Source: a virus
Length of the DNA stretch: 64,000 nucleotides
IMG/VR virus record: IMGVR_UViG_3300015171_000002
Span: 1 to 64,000 of that record
Reading direction: 5' to 3' (one strand)
Part shown: in pieces, positions 1 through 8,432 of the stretch
Layout of the letters: each line of letters starts with the position of its first letter
Position numbering within the stretch: the first letter of the stretch is position 1
Program-made: the position numbers and the translations under genes
Notes under the pieces: generated by a model
The model's database searches: none
Told to the model about the DNA's origin: nothing
Seen by the model: the letters and a program-made list of their open reading frames with translations, nothing else

Positions 1-11
1 GATCAGTTTAA

Positions 12-480
12 ATAACTGGAAGTGGTATAAGTTCGTCAGAAACATTTGGAAATTTGGTGCTTTCAGTTGGATCAGTTTCAATAACTGGAAGTGGTATTTT
101 ATCAAATGAAGGTTTTGGTAATCCCACATTAACCGCTGGAACAGTCTATATTACTGGTAGTGGAATAAATAGTTCGGAAGCATTTGGTAATCCGACATTA
201 ACAACATTTTCTTATATAACTGGTTCTGGAATTAGTTCTGGTGAAATCTTTGGTAATTCGACATTAACTACCGGCCCGGTATTTATTACGGGAAGTGGTA
301 TTAGTAGTTCTGAAAATATCGGAAATCTAACAATTAGTGTTGGAGCAGTAAATATAACCGGAAGTGGAATAAATAGTTCCGAATCATTTGGTACTACAAC
401 AATTACTTTATCTGGACTAATGATTAGTCCTAGTTCAATAGATTCAGGTGAGTTATTCGGTACTTTGAATGTTATTTTAG
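12..480 (+). repeat. Tandem 66-69 bp coding repeats
   Basis: Seven degenerate units, each encoding ITGSG(I/L)-x-S-x-E-x-FGN followed by a short variable strand. Units differ mostly at third positions and in the spacer, so they are old duplications under protein-level selection, except for the first one, which is nearly identical in DNA to the second over positions 1-20 versus 71-90. Confidence 0.7.
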
Positions 481-608
481 GAGATGCACCTATACCACCA
501 TCACCAGATCAAAGACCGACACGACCATTATTTGAAAACGATACAATGCGAGATAGAGATATAGGTGGATTTATTAGGAGAATGTTAAGTGATAATAAGA
601 TATTTTAA
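54..608 (+). CDS. Tandem-repeat structural protein, 5' part missing or interrupted
   Basis: The reading frame consists of about six 22-23-residue repeats of the type ITGSGINSSE-x-FGN-x-TLT followed by a non-repeat basic tail ending IGGFIRRMLSDNKIF. Such Gly/Ser-rich beta repeats are typical of virion surface or fibre-like proteins; that role is inferred. The frame reaches back almost to the window edge but is closed by TAA at 9-11, in a stretch that otherwise matches the repeat at 71-90 where the codon is TCA. The only start after it is TTG at 54 without a clear ribosome site. So this may be the 3' end of a longer gene cut by a nonsense change, or a gene with a weak start. Followed by the promoter at 616. 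Confidence 0.5.
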   Translation: MVLSVGSVSITGSGILSNEGFGNPTLTAGTVYITGSGINSSEAFGNPTLTTFSYITGSGISSGEIFGNSTLTTGPVFITGSGISSSENIGNLTISVGAVNITGSGINSSESFGTTTITLSGLMISPSSIDSGELFGTLNVILGDAPIPPSPDQRPTRPLFENDTMRDRDIGGFIRRMLSDNKIF

Positions 609-615
609 TATAGAC

Positions 616-644
616 TTGACAAAATTCTAAAAATGTGGTATAAT
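616..644 (+). promoter_or_regulatory. Sigma70-type promoter for head genes
   Basis: TTGACA at 616-621, 17 bp spacer, TATAAT at 639-644 with an extended TGTGG upstream of the -10. It follows the stop codon of the repeat protein and leaves a 5' leader of about 165 nt before the protease/scaffold gene at 817; no recognisable riboswitch is seen in the leader. No TAGTAC palindrome is present. Confidence 0.85.
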
Positions 645-816
645 ATACAACATATCCCCGAAATAGTTATCTCTGGATAAACCATCGGCTACTAAGTCCA
701 GCGCAATTGACCGAATATCTATTTCAAATTTTTTGTAAATCCCCCTAAATAATAATTTAAAGTAATAAAGTGTGCCTTAGAGCATACTATCTGTTTAACT
801 CCCCCACAAGGATAAT

Positions 817-2868
817 ATGACCAATAGTTTAATAAGTTTTATTGAAAAAAGTTATATGGATGTAATTCATATAGCCGAAGATGAAAGAAAACCTAAAAGC
901 AAAGAAAATTTAGTTGAATTTTCTATGTTTATTAGTAAGGCTAACCTCGACAATAACGGTAAAATGTTGTGGGCGGCTAGTGGTAGTGATACTAAAAAAG
1001 ACTCATTTAATGAAAATATGAGCCGACAATTATTTGAAACATTTCTAAGCCATATCAATCAAGGTGTTAATTTACCTATTTATTTGAGTTTAGCACATTA
1101 TCCAAGATTGAGTGGTAAGGGTGAAGCCGGTGTAGCTACCGATGTTTTTATTGACGGCGATATTTTAAAGGCTAAAGGTTATTTTAGTAATACCCCATTA
1201 GGAACAAAAATTTATAATTCTATTCGTCAGGATAGAAGAAACAATATCGCACAAGATAAAAGAGTAAGAATTTCTATTGGATTTTATGATCAAATGCATA
1301 GTCATTCAAATGGTGTAATTTGGGAATATAAACCCGGTGTGGTTGCATCTTGTTCAGAATGTGAAAAAAATCCTAAAGGTGGAAAAACTTATTTATCTGG
1401 TGTTTTAGAACATTTTGCAGTAACCAGAGTTCCTGTAAATACTAGAACAGATATTGTTGCTAAAAGTGAAAGTGAAACTATGACAACTCGTTATGAAGAT
1501 GCTTTAAGCATCGTTGGAGATGCAAGTATTGTAGACCCTATTGAAAGAGCAGTACAAGAAGAAAGAGTGGAAAAATCTGAAACTAATCAGACCTTGATTA
1601 CAAAAGCAGATAATCCTAATCCAGTTGGAAATGCAATGGATTTACAAGTACCAAATTTAGCTAACGTAAAACCGAATAATCCAACACTTTCAACTTATCA
1701 AGTTCTTTCAGGACTACCAAAAGAAACATTATTACAACTTTTCGGCAAAATGGAATCGGATGGAACACTTTCAACCGATGCGGTTTCAGAATTAGTTAAT
1801 TATATTATGAATAATTTAACAGATAGAAGTAATGTTGAAAAAGCTGATACCGGTCAATGGCCTACACCTCTTGATAGTGGTATGCCCGGTGCTAAAGTTT
1901 CTGCTAATAAGCCAGAAAAGAAAAAGAAAGATATTATCACTGGCGAAAATGCAGAAACCGCGAAATTAAACAATATCGCTGGACACGTTGAATTTTCGGA
2001 AGCAGAAAAGACAAAGGAAACCGATATGGAGAATAAATCTAAAAATTCTAAGGATACTGATAAAGACCCCGAAGATAAAAATGAAGGGCCAGAAACAGAG
2101 CCAGAGAATGATGCAGAAGATAAAAAAGAGAAAAAAGTCAAGAAAAGTGATGTAACTGATGGTGGTAGAAGTACAAACGATACCCAACCAGATACAGTTA
2201 AACTAATTGGCGCAGTTGAAGCATTAGTAAATGCTATTGGTCAGTTAATTGCACGTCCCGCAAGCGTAGCAACTACTGGCGAAAAAGTTGAAAATGCTAA
2301 AGAGCCGGATGGAACATCTGACTTACCTTTGCCAACCAGTGCAGTTGACTTTACTACTTCAAATAACCAGATTGGCCCAGGAACACCGATTAGTGGTGGA
2401 GCGCCAAATGGTAGTTTTGATGAAGCCTCACCAATAAAAGGTGTGGTATCAGATTTTTCGGAAGCAATGAAAAACGCAGTTTCGAAGTCTGGTAATGATA
2501 GAAAAGTGGCATTTCAAGAAATTCTAAATCAAACTGCTGGAAAGATGAAAGAATTAGATGCCGCATTAGATAGTCAAAACCAAACAGTTAAGAGCGAGGG
2601 ACAGATTCAACAATTAAATGTTGAAGAAGTTGTTAATCGTATCATAGACGAAAAATTAATTCCTATTCAAGCTGGACAGGCTGAAATTAAGAGTTTAATT
2701 CAAGGTCTAACTCTTGGTAAATCAAATACAGTTTCAACACAAAAACAATTAGAAGTTCCACAGATGAAATCAATTGTTAACGCAACTGGTGTGCCACAAG
2801 TTCAGAAATCTCAGATGATGAGTATTGCTGATATTGCACATAAAACAACTATTGGAACACTAAAATAA
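817..2868 (+). CDS. Prohead protease-scaffold fusion protein
   Basis: 683 residues. The first ~215 resemble phage prohead proteases of the XkdF/S78-like type: a beta-rich core ending in LEHFAVTRVPVNTRTDI, the usual 'what follows is valid for this diet of peptides' C-terminal strand motif of this family. Residues ~370-450 are a long acidic and lysine-rich low-complexity linker, and ~545-683 are predicted coiled coil, as expected for a scaffold that organises the capsid shell and is cut out by its own protease. Starts at ATG 817 after ACAAGGATAAT. Sits directly before the capsid gene, the normal order. The catalytic residues cannot be assigned with certainty by eye; function is from position and architecture. 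Confidence 0.7.
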   Translation: MTNSLISFIEKSYMDVIHIAEDERKPKSKENLVEFSMFISKANLDNNGKMLWAASGSDTKKDSFNENMSRQLFETFLSHINQGVNLPIYLSLAHYPRLSGKGEAGVATDVFIDGDILKAKGYFSNTPLGTKIYNSIRQDRRNNIAQDKRVRISIGFYDQMHSHSNGVIWEYKPGVVASCSECEKNPKGGKTYLSGVLEHFAVTRVPVNTRTDIVAKSESETMTTRYEDALSIVGDASIVDPIERAVQEERVEKSETNQTLITKADNPNPVGNAMDLQVPNLANVKPNNPTLSTYQVLSGLPKETLLQLFGKMESDGTLSTDAVSELVNYIMNNLTDRSNVEKADTGQWPTPLDSGMPGAKVSANKPEKKKKDIITGENAETAKLNNIAGHVEFSEAEKTKETDMENKSKNSKDTDKDPEDKNEGPETEPENDAEDKKEKKVKKSDVTDGGRSTNDTQPDTVKLIGAVEALVNAIGQLIARPASVATTGEKVENAKEPDGTSDLPLPTSAVDFTTSNNQIGPGTPISGGAPNGSFDEASPIKGVVSDFSEAMKNAVSKSGNDRKVAFQEILNQTAGKMKELDAALDSQNQTVKSEGQIQQLNVEEVVNRIIDEKLIPIQAGQAEIKSLIQGLTLGKSNTVSTQKQLEVPQMKSIVNATGVPQVQKSQMMSIADIAHKTTIGTLK

Positions 2869-2900
2869 TCGCTAATTAATATGCGATAGGAGATTTTGAA

Positions 2901-4058
2901 ATGGAAGAAAGAATTCAAGATTTGGGTAATGGAGGACAAGGTACATTTGTAGAAAGAGCTAGTGATGCTATTATTTCACCAGTTTATTCTACTCCTGCTG
3001 ACTTTGCTGCACAATGGGCAACCCCATTAGACCCAACAGAGCTAGTAGCACTAGCCGAAGAAGCTAGTCTTTATAAGTGGCTTCCCGTATTACGAACAGT
3101 TCTAAAAGAAGAAACTTGGAGAGAATTATCTACTCTAGCGTTTACTTCTGGTAGTAGTTATATCTCATTCTCAGACGGAACATGCCCCGAAGAATATACT
3201 CACAGTGGTAGCAATACTACAGTGACTCTAAAAACTCAAGGTGCTAAGAGAAGTCTAGGAATTTCAGATATCATGCACTCAATGGGTGTAGCAAGTCTAC
3301 CTATGGGTGGTATCAATAACATGGTTGGGCCTTATGCTTCTTTCGAAGGATTGCCAGGACAACAAGCATTTGATGCTAGTACAATTGGTAGAATTCGAGA
3401 TATGAAGGCTCAAGAAATTGCATTAGCCGGTATCTTAGTTCTAAACGGCCAGGACAGACTATTAGTTCAAGGAAATTCAAACTCAAACTCATTAGAATAT
3501 GATGGTTTGGAAAGATTCCTAAGAACAGGTACAGCCTGTCACGCCGATGATTCTAACCAAACTGGTAGCTTTACTGCTCTAAAGTTTGATAGATTTATCG
3601 TTGAAGGTACAGTTAGACCAACCGTATTAACTGCTCACCCAACAGTTTTACAAGAATTACAATCTGGTTATTTCCAGTTAGGTTTTCAGGGTTCACAAGT
3701 TCTATATCACGACAACGGTAATAGACTTATCCCAGGTTTCAATTTCGCATCAAGCGTAAATACTGCGGTAGGTTCATTAGCAATGGTAGCTGATTTGAAC
3801 TTTACTAGAACTAATCTTGGTGGTGGTGCTTTCAAAGCGGTTGTTTATGCTTTGAGAATGTCACACAACGGAGTACCTCTAGTTTACAGACGAGTACAAA
3901 TTCCTTTGTCATATAAGGACTTACTACCCGGATGTACTGCAATTAGCTTTATGATTTGGGAGAAATCAGCCCTAGTTATCAAGCATCTTTGCGCCCACAA
4001 TATCTACGGTGCCGCATTTACCGGAAGGATCGTTACTACTGTACCCGTAGTTGGATAA
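2901..4058 (+). CDS. Major capsid protein, HK97-fold type
   Basis: 385 residues, a typical length for HK97-fold shells. It follows the protease/scaffold, has a good ribosome site (GATAGGAG, 2886-2893) and codon use richer in C/G-ending codons than its neighbours, as in highly expressed phage genes. It has an N-arm with a SPVYSTPADF segment, a central region rich in small residues, and a C-terminal beta region ending GRIVTTVPVVG. A strong terminator follows at once, which is common after capsid genes. No paralogous capsid or decoration gene is recognised elsewhere in the window. Assignment rests on position, size and composition. Confidence 0.75.
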   Translation: MEERIQDLGNGGQGTFVERASDAIISPVYSTPADFAAQWATPLDPTELVALAEEASLYKWLPVLRTVLKEETWRELSTLAFTSGSSYISFSDGTCPEEYTHSGSNTTVTLKTQGAKRSLGISDIMHSMGVASLPMGGINNMVGPYASFEGLPGQQAFDASTIGRIRDMKAQEIALAGILVLNGQDRLLVQGNSNSNSLEYDGLERFLRTGTACHADDSNQTGSFTALKFDRFIVEGTVRPTVLTAHPTVLQELQSGYFQLGFQGSQVLYHDNGNRLIPGFNFASSVNTAVGSLAMVADLNFTRTNLGGGAFKAVVYALRMSHNGVPLVYRRVQIPLSYKDLLPGCTAISFMIWEKSALVIKHLCAHNIYGAAFTGRIVTTVPVVG

Positions 4059-4080
4059 TACAGTAGTTAGTTGACGAAAT

Positions 4081-4118
4081 AATAGATGCATGTATTATAA
4101 CATGCATCTATTTTTTTT
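4081..4118 (+). terminator. Rho-independent terminator after capsid gene
   Basis: Perfect hairpin AATAGATGCATGT / ACATGCATCTATT with a 4-nt loop followed by eight T. Placed 23 nt after the capsid stop codon, it ends the head operon. Confidence 0.93.
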
Positions 4119-4180
4119 AACTATTCACTATAGCAGAAAAACTAAAGAAACCTGTTATTTCTTTGTAGGTATATATCAAT

Positions 4181-4209
4181 TTGACAAAATAATAAAACTG
4201 TGATATAAT
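4181..4209 (+). promoter_or_regulatory. Sigma70-type promoter
   Basis: TTGACA 4181-4186, 17 bp, TATAAT 4204-4209 preceded by TGTGA. Drives the small gene at 4236. No palindrome upstream. Confidence 0.85.
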
Positions 4210-4235
4210 GAAGAAATGAAGGAGGAAATAAATAT

Positions 4236-4574
4236 GTGATTATAATTTCTTTCCGAAATGGTAATAAAGAATTGGCTGAGATTGTGAAGGATATAAAGGA
4301 GTTAAAAAGAATGGCAGTAACATTTCAAGATACTTTAGATGAATTAGTTCAGGATGAATTGGACGAAAAAGTAGCATTACAGGCCGTAAGAGATGTTTTA
4401 GTAGCATTAAATACTAAAGTTCAAACCGGATTAGATCAGATTGCATTACTGACATCACAATTAGGTAATGCACCCACACCAGAACAATTAGCACAATTAC
4501 AGGCTACCGCTGATGCTCTAAAAGTAGATACAAAAGCGATTGTAAATACTGTAAATCCACCCGTAACACCCTAA
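4236..4574 (+). CDS. Small helical protein between capsid and membrane gene
   Basis: Up to 112 residues, mostly amphipathic helix (AVTFQDTLDELVQDELDEK, then LNTKVQTGLDQIALLTSQL) with a Pro-rich end. Position just after the capsid gene suits a small virion or head-fibre protein, but no family is recognised. The start is uncertain: AAGGAGGA at 4219 sits before ATG at 4234, but that ATG is followed immediately by TGA; the open frame begins with GTG at 4236 overlapping it. A second good ribosome site, AAAGGAG at 4295-4301, precedes ATG 4311, which would give an 87-residue product. It has its own promoter and terminator, so it is a one-gene transcript. Confidence 0.6.
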   Translation: MIIISFRNGNKELAEIVKDIKELKRMAVTFQDTLDELVQDELDEKVALQAVRDVLVALNTKVQTGLDQIALLTSQLGNAPTPEQLAQLQATADALKVDTKAIVNTVNPPVTP

Positions 4575-4597
4575 AAATAAAATAATAAAACACAAAG

Positions 4598-4623
4598 AAG
4601 AGCTTAGAAATAAGCTCTTTTTT
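4598..4623 (+). terminator. Rho-independent terminator
   Basis: Perfect 9-bp stem AAGAGCTTA / TAAGCTCTT closed by a GAAA tetraloop and followed by T residues to 4623. Confidence 0.93.
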
Positions 4624-4642
4624 GATTCTAATTAGAAAACAC

Positions 4643-4671
4643 TTGACAAATCGAAAAAGTTGTGATATAAT
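4643..4671 (+). promoter_or_regulatory. Sigma70-type promoter
   Basis: TTGACA 4643-4648, 17 bp, TATAAT 4666-4671 with TGTGA. Starts the long operon that runs through the membrane gene at 4722 into the sugar cassette. Confidence 0.85.
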
Positions 4672-4721
4672 GCACAAAGTTTTAGTAAAGAATTCATAAT
4701 ATCTTACGAAAGGAAAAAACG

Positions 4722-5441
4722 ATGAGATTCCTTACGATTCCAAATGGTAAGGGTTATATGGCCGGATTTTATTTATTATTAGGTATAATTGTTTTTATTT
4801 GTGCCGGAACTTTAGTATTATCAAATGTCTTATTTTCAGCTTTAGGAATTATGTTATTTACAGGTGGTAAAATAGCGTGGGATTTAAATAATGCGCTTTT
4901 TCCCACTTTTACTATTTTAAGTGGTGGCCGTATTGGATTATTATTAGGTCTGGTAGGTGGTATTCTAGCCGGTGTTTCACAGATGAGATTATGGGTTATT
5001 CCAACAAAAGGTACTAAAGCAATTACCGAAAGAAAAGGTTTATTTTATTTATTAAGTGCAACATTTGTTTTATATGATATTTTAAGTACTTATTATTTTA
5101 TTATCGGTGGAGTATTTATAAGTGATATTGGTTCAATGTTATTATCTATTGGAGTATCAGTTGCCATGTTCTGTATCGGCCCAATAATGTTTTTTATATG
5201 GTCAATGGAAACAATAGTATCTAATCATAAAGAAGGTTTTTCAGCTATTGGAATTGGCATTGGAAATTTTATCGGTTTCGGTGGTCATTTATTAAAACAA
5301 GTTCAGAATCTAGCTGATTGGGAAGTAAAAGACGAAACTGAAGAAATAAAAGAAAATTTTCAAGAAAAACAACAGCCTGGGCGCGGACGTGGTAGACCAA
5401 CAAATAACAATAGAGATTTTACAGAGAGTGAGGCAATATAA
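4722..5441 (+). CDS. Multi-pass membrane protein
   Basis: 239 residues with about four to six hydrophobic segments: roughly 13-35, 38-60, 66-92, 103-130 and 135-165. The C-terminal ~50 residues are hydrophilic, ending in an RG-rich stretch (PGRGRGRPTNNNRDFTESEAI, split here for length) likely facing the cytoplasm. The ribosome site GAAAGGAA precedes ATG 4722. It could be a holin-like or membrane-remodelling protein, or an exporter subunit for the following glycan genes, but no family is recognised. First gene of the transcript from the promoter at 4643. Confidence 0.6.
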   Translation: MRFLTIPNGKGYMAGFYLLLGIIVFICAGTLVLSNVLFSALGIMLFTGGKIAWDLNNALFPTFTILSGGRIGLLLGLVGGILAGVSQMRLWVIPTKGTKAITERKGLFYLLSATFVLYDILSTYYFIIGGVFISDIGSMLLSIGVSVAMFCIGPIMFFIWSMETIVSNHKEGFSAIGIGIGNFIGFGGHLLKQVQNLADWEVKDETEEIKENFQEKQQPGRGRGRPTNNNRDFTESEAI

Positions 5442-5687
5442 GTGACTGATATTTTAGCAAATGGTTCAACTTTCTTAGTTTCAAAAAGACCAATATCATA
5501 TATATCATTAGATAATGGTCATAATTATGTTCCAGTAATAAGACATAATTTGAACATAATTGAAGTAGCTGATGAAGATGTACCGGGATTATTGATGAAA
5601 CAATGTGGATGTTGTGATGCTTATTTTAAATGTTTTTCAGTCGCAAACCAGGATCAAGTAGATTTATGGAGAAGTCCAGAAGAATGA
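5442..5687 (+). CDS. Small Cys-rich protein, paralogue of the 19971 gene
   Basis: 81 residues from a GTG that follows directly on the TAA of the membrane gene. The core VADEDVPGLLMKQCGCCD matches VEDADIPDILNKKDKQGGCC in the 70-residue protein at 19971, so the two form a small family; other parts differ (N-terminal YISLDNGHNYVPV versus RYIFNDSNNHILL). The GCC motif could bind metal. The two copies stand near the two ends of the sugar cassette, one on the head side and one on the tail side. No function is known. The last bases overlap the reductase start (ATGA). Confidence 0.6.
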   Translation: MTDILANGSTFLVSKRPISYISLDNGHNYVPVIRHNLNIIEVADEDVPGLLMKQCGCCDAYFKCFSVANQDQVDLWRSPEE

Positions 5688-6610
5688 TAAATAATAGAAT
5701 CGGTGTAATCGGCCCTGCTGGACGATTAGGAACAAATTTATTAGAACGGGGTTGTTCTGGTATTCAATGTGATGTTACATCTCTGGATAGTATTAAAGAA
5801 GCCATTGGTAATGAAAATTATGATTGTATAATTAATTGTGCGGCATTTACCGATGTAGATAAAGCTGAAACTGACCGGTTAACTGCTTATAATGTTAATA
5901 GTTATGGCCCCCTGAATATTGCTAAGATATTCGAAGGTAAAATAGTACATATTTCTAGTGATTATATTTTTGATGGTGAGAATGGCCCATATAAAGAAGA
6001 TGATATTGCTCATCCTCAAAATGCATATGGTTTTTCAAAATATTTAGGCGAAGTGGCTTTGAGACGATTTATGGATAGAGTATTAATTGTTAGAACAACA
6101 ATACTTTACGATAATAGTTCCAAAGCCAATTTTGTTTCCAGTGTTTACGAACAATTAAAAGCTGATAAACAAGTTAAAGTTCCTAAAACAATTATTGGTA
6201 ATCCTACCAATGTAGAACATCTTACATTAGGAATTCTAGATGCACTTGAAAAAGATGTTACCGGTATTCTAAATATATCTGGTAAAACTAGGATGAGTAG
6301 ATATGAAACTGCTATAGAAATAGCCAGATTTTTTGATTTTGATAGTAAAAATATTATGGATAGTCCTGCCTGGGGAGATGCTAAAAGACCGGAAAAGGTA
6401 GGATTTGTTTTAGATAAAGCTAGAAATTTAGGTATTCCACTTTTTTCTCTCTGGCAAGGTTTACATGAGTTCAAACATTCGATGGAGCCTAAATCTATCC
6501 CTGTAGAAATTAAAGAAAGATTAGAAAATCTTAGTTCTGGTGGAATTATTATTCCAGATAATAAACCTCTACTTTATGTATTTGATTCAACGGTAACAAA
6601 AGATGAGTAA
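5684..6610 (+). CDS. RmlD-like dTDP-4-dehydrorhamnose reductase (SDR)
   Basis: 308 residues of an extended short-chain dehydrogenase. Seen: nucleotide-binding GPAGRLG at 10-16, SSDYIFDG at 91-98 and the catalytic pair YGFSK at 115-119. RmlD enzymes reduce the 4-keto sugar nucleotide in dTDP-rhamnose synthesis; this one may act on another deoxysugar nucleotide. ATG 5684 is chosen because it overlaps the preceding stop as ATGA and gives the expected Rossmann N-terminus; a longer frame upstream lies within the preceding gene. First enzyme of the glycan cassette and overlaps thyX by 8 nt. Confidence 0.85.
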   Translation: MINNRIGVIGPAGRLGTNLLERGCSGIQCDVTSLDSIKEAIGNENYDCIINCAAFTDVDKAETDRLTAYNVNSYGPLNIAKIFEGKIVHISSDYIFDGENGPYKEDDIAHPQNAYGFSKYLGEVALRRFMDRVLIVRTTILYDNSSKANFVSSVYEQLKADKQVKVPKTIIGNPTNVEHLTLGILDALEKDVTGILNISGKTRMSRYETAIEIARFFDFDSKNIMDSPAWGDAKRPEKVGFVLDKARNLGIPLFSLWQGLHEFKHSMEPKSIPVEIKERLENLSSGGIIIPDNKPLLYVFDSTVTKDE

Positions 6611-7232
6611 TGTAAAACTGGTTTGGATAACTTCCAATGCTGAACAAATTATAGGTCATTGTGCCAGAGTTAGTAATCCAACTAATCAAGACAATCCCGA
6701 TGTTAGTAAATTATTGGCTTATTGTTTAAAGAATTCTCATTACTCTATATTTGAAATGGCGAATATGTGTGTCGAAATAGAAACAAGTAGAGCCATTTCA
6801 GCCCAAATTTTACGACATCGTTCTTTTAGTTTTCAGGAATTTAGTCAGAGATATGCAGAAGTTCAGACATATGAGCCATATCATGCCCGACGACAGGACT
6901 TAAAAAATCGACAGAATAGCGTTGATGATTTAGAAGAAAATGATATTAATTGGTTTTATGCCGCTCAAGATAAACTTTGGAGAGATATAGAACTTATTTA
7001 TCGACAAGCTTTAGAGCGAGGCATAGCTAAAGAAGTGGCTAGAGCCGTTTTACCAATGAGTACTCAAACCAGATTATATATGAATGGTACAATTAGAAGT
7101 TGGATAACTTATTTACAATTAAGAACTGGAAATGGAACACAATTAGAACATCAGCAAATAGCAGATAGTATTAAGTATATATTTAGAAAGGAATTGCCGA
7201 TTATTTCTTCGGCGCTAGAATGGAATATTTAG
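6603..7232 (+). CDS. thyX: Flavin-dependent thymidylate synthase ThyX
   Basis: 209 residues. The signature RHRxxSxxxxSxRY is seen as RHRSFSFQEFSQRY at 71-84; the C-terminal region has the family's LRTGNGTQLEHQQIA segment. ThyX methylates dUMP using methylene-tetrahydrofolate with FAD and NADPH, feeding dTMP to phage DNA synthesis. Its location inside a sugar operon rather than with dUTPase (48938) is odd. The frame overlaps the next gene by 13 nt, so it is translationally coupled. Confidence 0.93.
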   Translation: MSNVKLVWITSNAEQIIGHCARVSNPTNQDNPDVSKLLAYCLKNSHYSIFEMANMCVEIETSRAISAQILRHRSFSFQEFSQRYAEVQTYEPYHARRQDLKNRQNSVDDLEENDINWFYAAQDKLWRDIELIYRQALERGIAKEVARAVLPMSTQTRLYMNGTIRSWITYLQLRTGNGTQLEHQQIADSIKYIFRKELPIISSALEWNI

Positions 7233-8431
7233 ATTTAGAAAGTAAAAAATGGAAACCGGGCGAATGGACATATATTAACAAGTTAAAATGGGGTAGACCG
7301 GAATTAGAACAGATTATGAAAGTTTTAGAATCTGACTGGTTTGCGGGAAACAGTAAATTTAATGAACGATTTGAAGCCAAATTAGTTGAATTTTCAGGTA
7401 TGAAATTTGCTCAAACAACAAATAGTGGAAGCGCCGCGTTAGAAATAGCAGTACAAACATTGTTACAAAAAGGTATCTGGAAACGTGGAGATAAAATACT
7501 ACATCCCGCTTTGACTTTCCCAACATCGATTTCGAGTTGCATTATGGCTGGACTTGTACCAGTATTTGTAGATGTGGACGAAGGTACTTATGTTATTTCT
7601 GATGATGGTATGGATAAAGCCTTTGAAATTCATAAAGATATTAAAGGTGCCATTATTCCGGCCTTGTTGGGAAATGTACCCAATATTGATAAATTAAAAT
7701 TCCATTTAGATAATAAACCCCTAATTATAGATAGTTGTGATGTTATGGGCAGTAAATGGGATGGTAAGGAAGTAGGAAGTTATGGAGATTTTGCGGCTTA
7801 TTCTTTTTATGGTAGTCATCATATCAGTACTTTTGGAGTCGGTGGAGGGCTTGTTACAAATAACCCGGAATATGCCAGTTTTATGAAAAGTTTAACTTTT
7901 TGGGGTAGAGATTTTTCATTTGATACCGCTGACCCAATTGAGAGTTTTTTAAGGAGATACAGTTATCAATCAATTGGCATGGATGCTCAAATGACAGCCG
8001 TTCAAGCCGCATTTGGACTAGCTCAATTTGAAAGATTACCGGAATATTTAGGTGAAAGAAATACGGTTTTTAATCGTCTACATAATCTATTTTTGAGATA
8101 TCAAGATTATTTTATTTTACCTATGCGAACAGATATTAAAGCTGATGTGAACTGGTTTTGTTTTCCCATCACTATTCGTCAAGGAACACCTTTTACTAGA
8201 GAATTTTTCGTAAAACACTTGTTAGATAAAAAAATCGAGATTCGACCAATAATGGCAGGAAACCTATGCAATCACCTTCCTTATTCTATGATTAAATCAG
8301 AAATTGTAGGTAGTCTACATAATAGTGATGTAGTAAGCAGACGTGGATTCTTTATTCCGTCTGCACCCATGAGTAGTGAACAATTGGAATATTATATTAG
8401 CGTTTTAGAAGCTTTTTTAAAGAAATATTAA
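7220..8431 (+). CDS. DegT-family PLP enzyme, ColD/RfbH-type sugar 3-dehydratase
   Basis: 403 residues of the DegT/DnrJ/EryC1 fold: NSGSAAL at 68-74, the PLP-ring aspartate in DSCD at 171-174, and the active-site loop SFYGSHHIST around 196-204. Where aminotransferases have the Schiff-base lysine (SxHxxK) this protein has histidine. That is the hallmark of the dehydratases ColD and RfbH/E1, which remove the 3-hydroxyl of 4-keto-6-deoxy sugar nucleotides on the way to 3,6-dideoxy sugars. So a 3-deoxy sugar product is inferred. Lies between thyX and a glycosyltransferase with overlap or 1-nt spacing. Confidence 0.85.
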   Translation: MEYLDLESKKWKPGEWTYINKLKWGRPELEQIMKVLESDWFAGNSKFNERFEAKLVEFSGMKFAQTTNSGSAALEIAVQTLLQKGIWKRGDKILHPALTFPTSISSCIMAGLVPVFVDVDEGTYVISDDGMDKAFEIHKDIKGAIIPALLGNVPNIDKLKFHLDNKPLIIDSCDVMGSKWDGKEVGSYGDFAAYSFYGSHHISTFGVGGGLVTNNPEYASFMKSLTFWGRDFSFDTADPIESFLRRYSYQSIGMDAQMTAVQAAFGLAQFERLPEYLGERNTVFNRLHNLFLRYQDYFILPMRTDIKADVNWFCFPITIRQGTPFTREFFVKHLLDKKIEIRPIMAGNLCNHLPYSMIKSEIVGSLHNSDVVSRRGFFIPSAPMSSEQLEYYISVLEAFLKKY

Positions 8432-8432
8432 T

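Noticed and set aside
867-2187. Open frames on the minus strand over the protease/scaffold gene, and similar ones across the window
   Set aside because: All lie opposite well-supported + strand genes, have no ribosome sites or promoters and encode hydrophobic or low-complexity products expected from AT-rich antisense; no minus-strand gene is supported.
6145-6474. 109-codon minus-strand frame opposite the RmlD-like gene
   Set aside because: Antisense shadow; the + strand has full SDR motifs.
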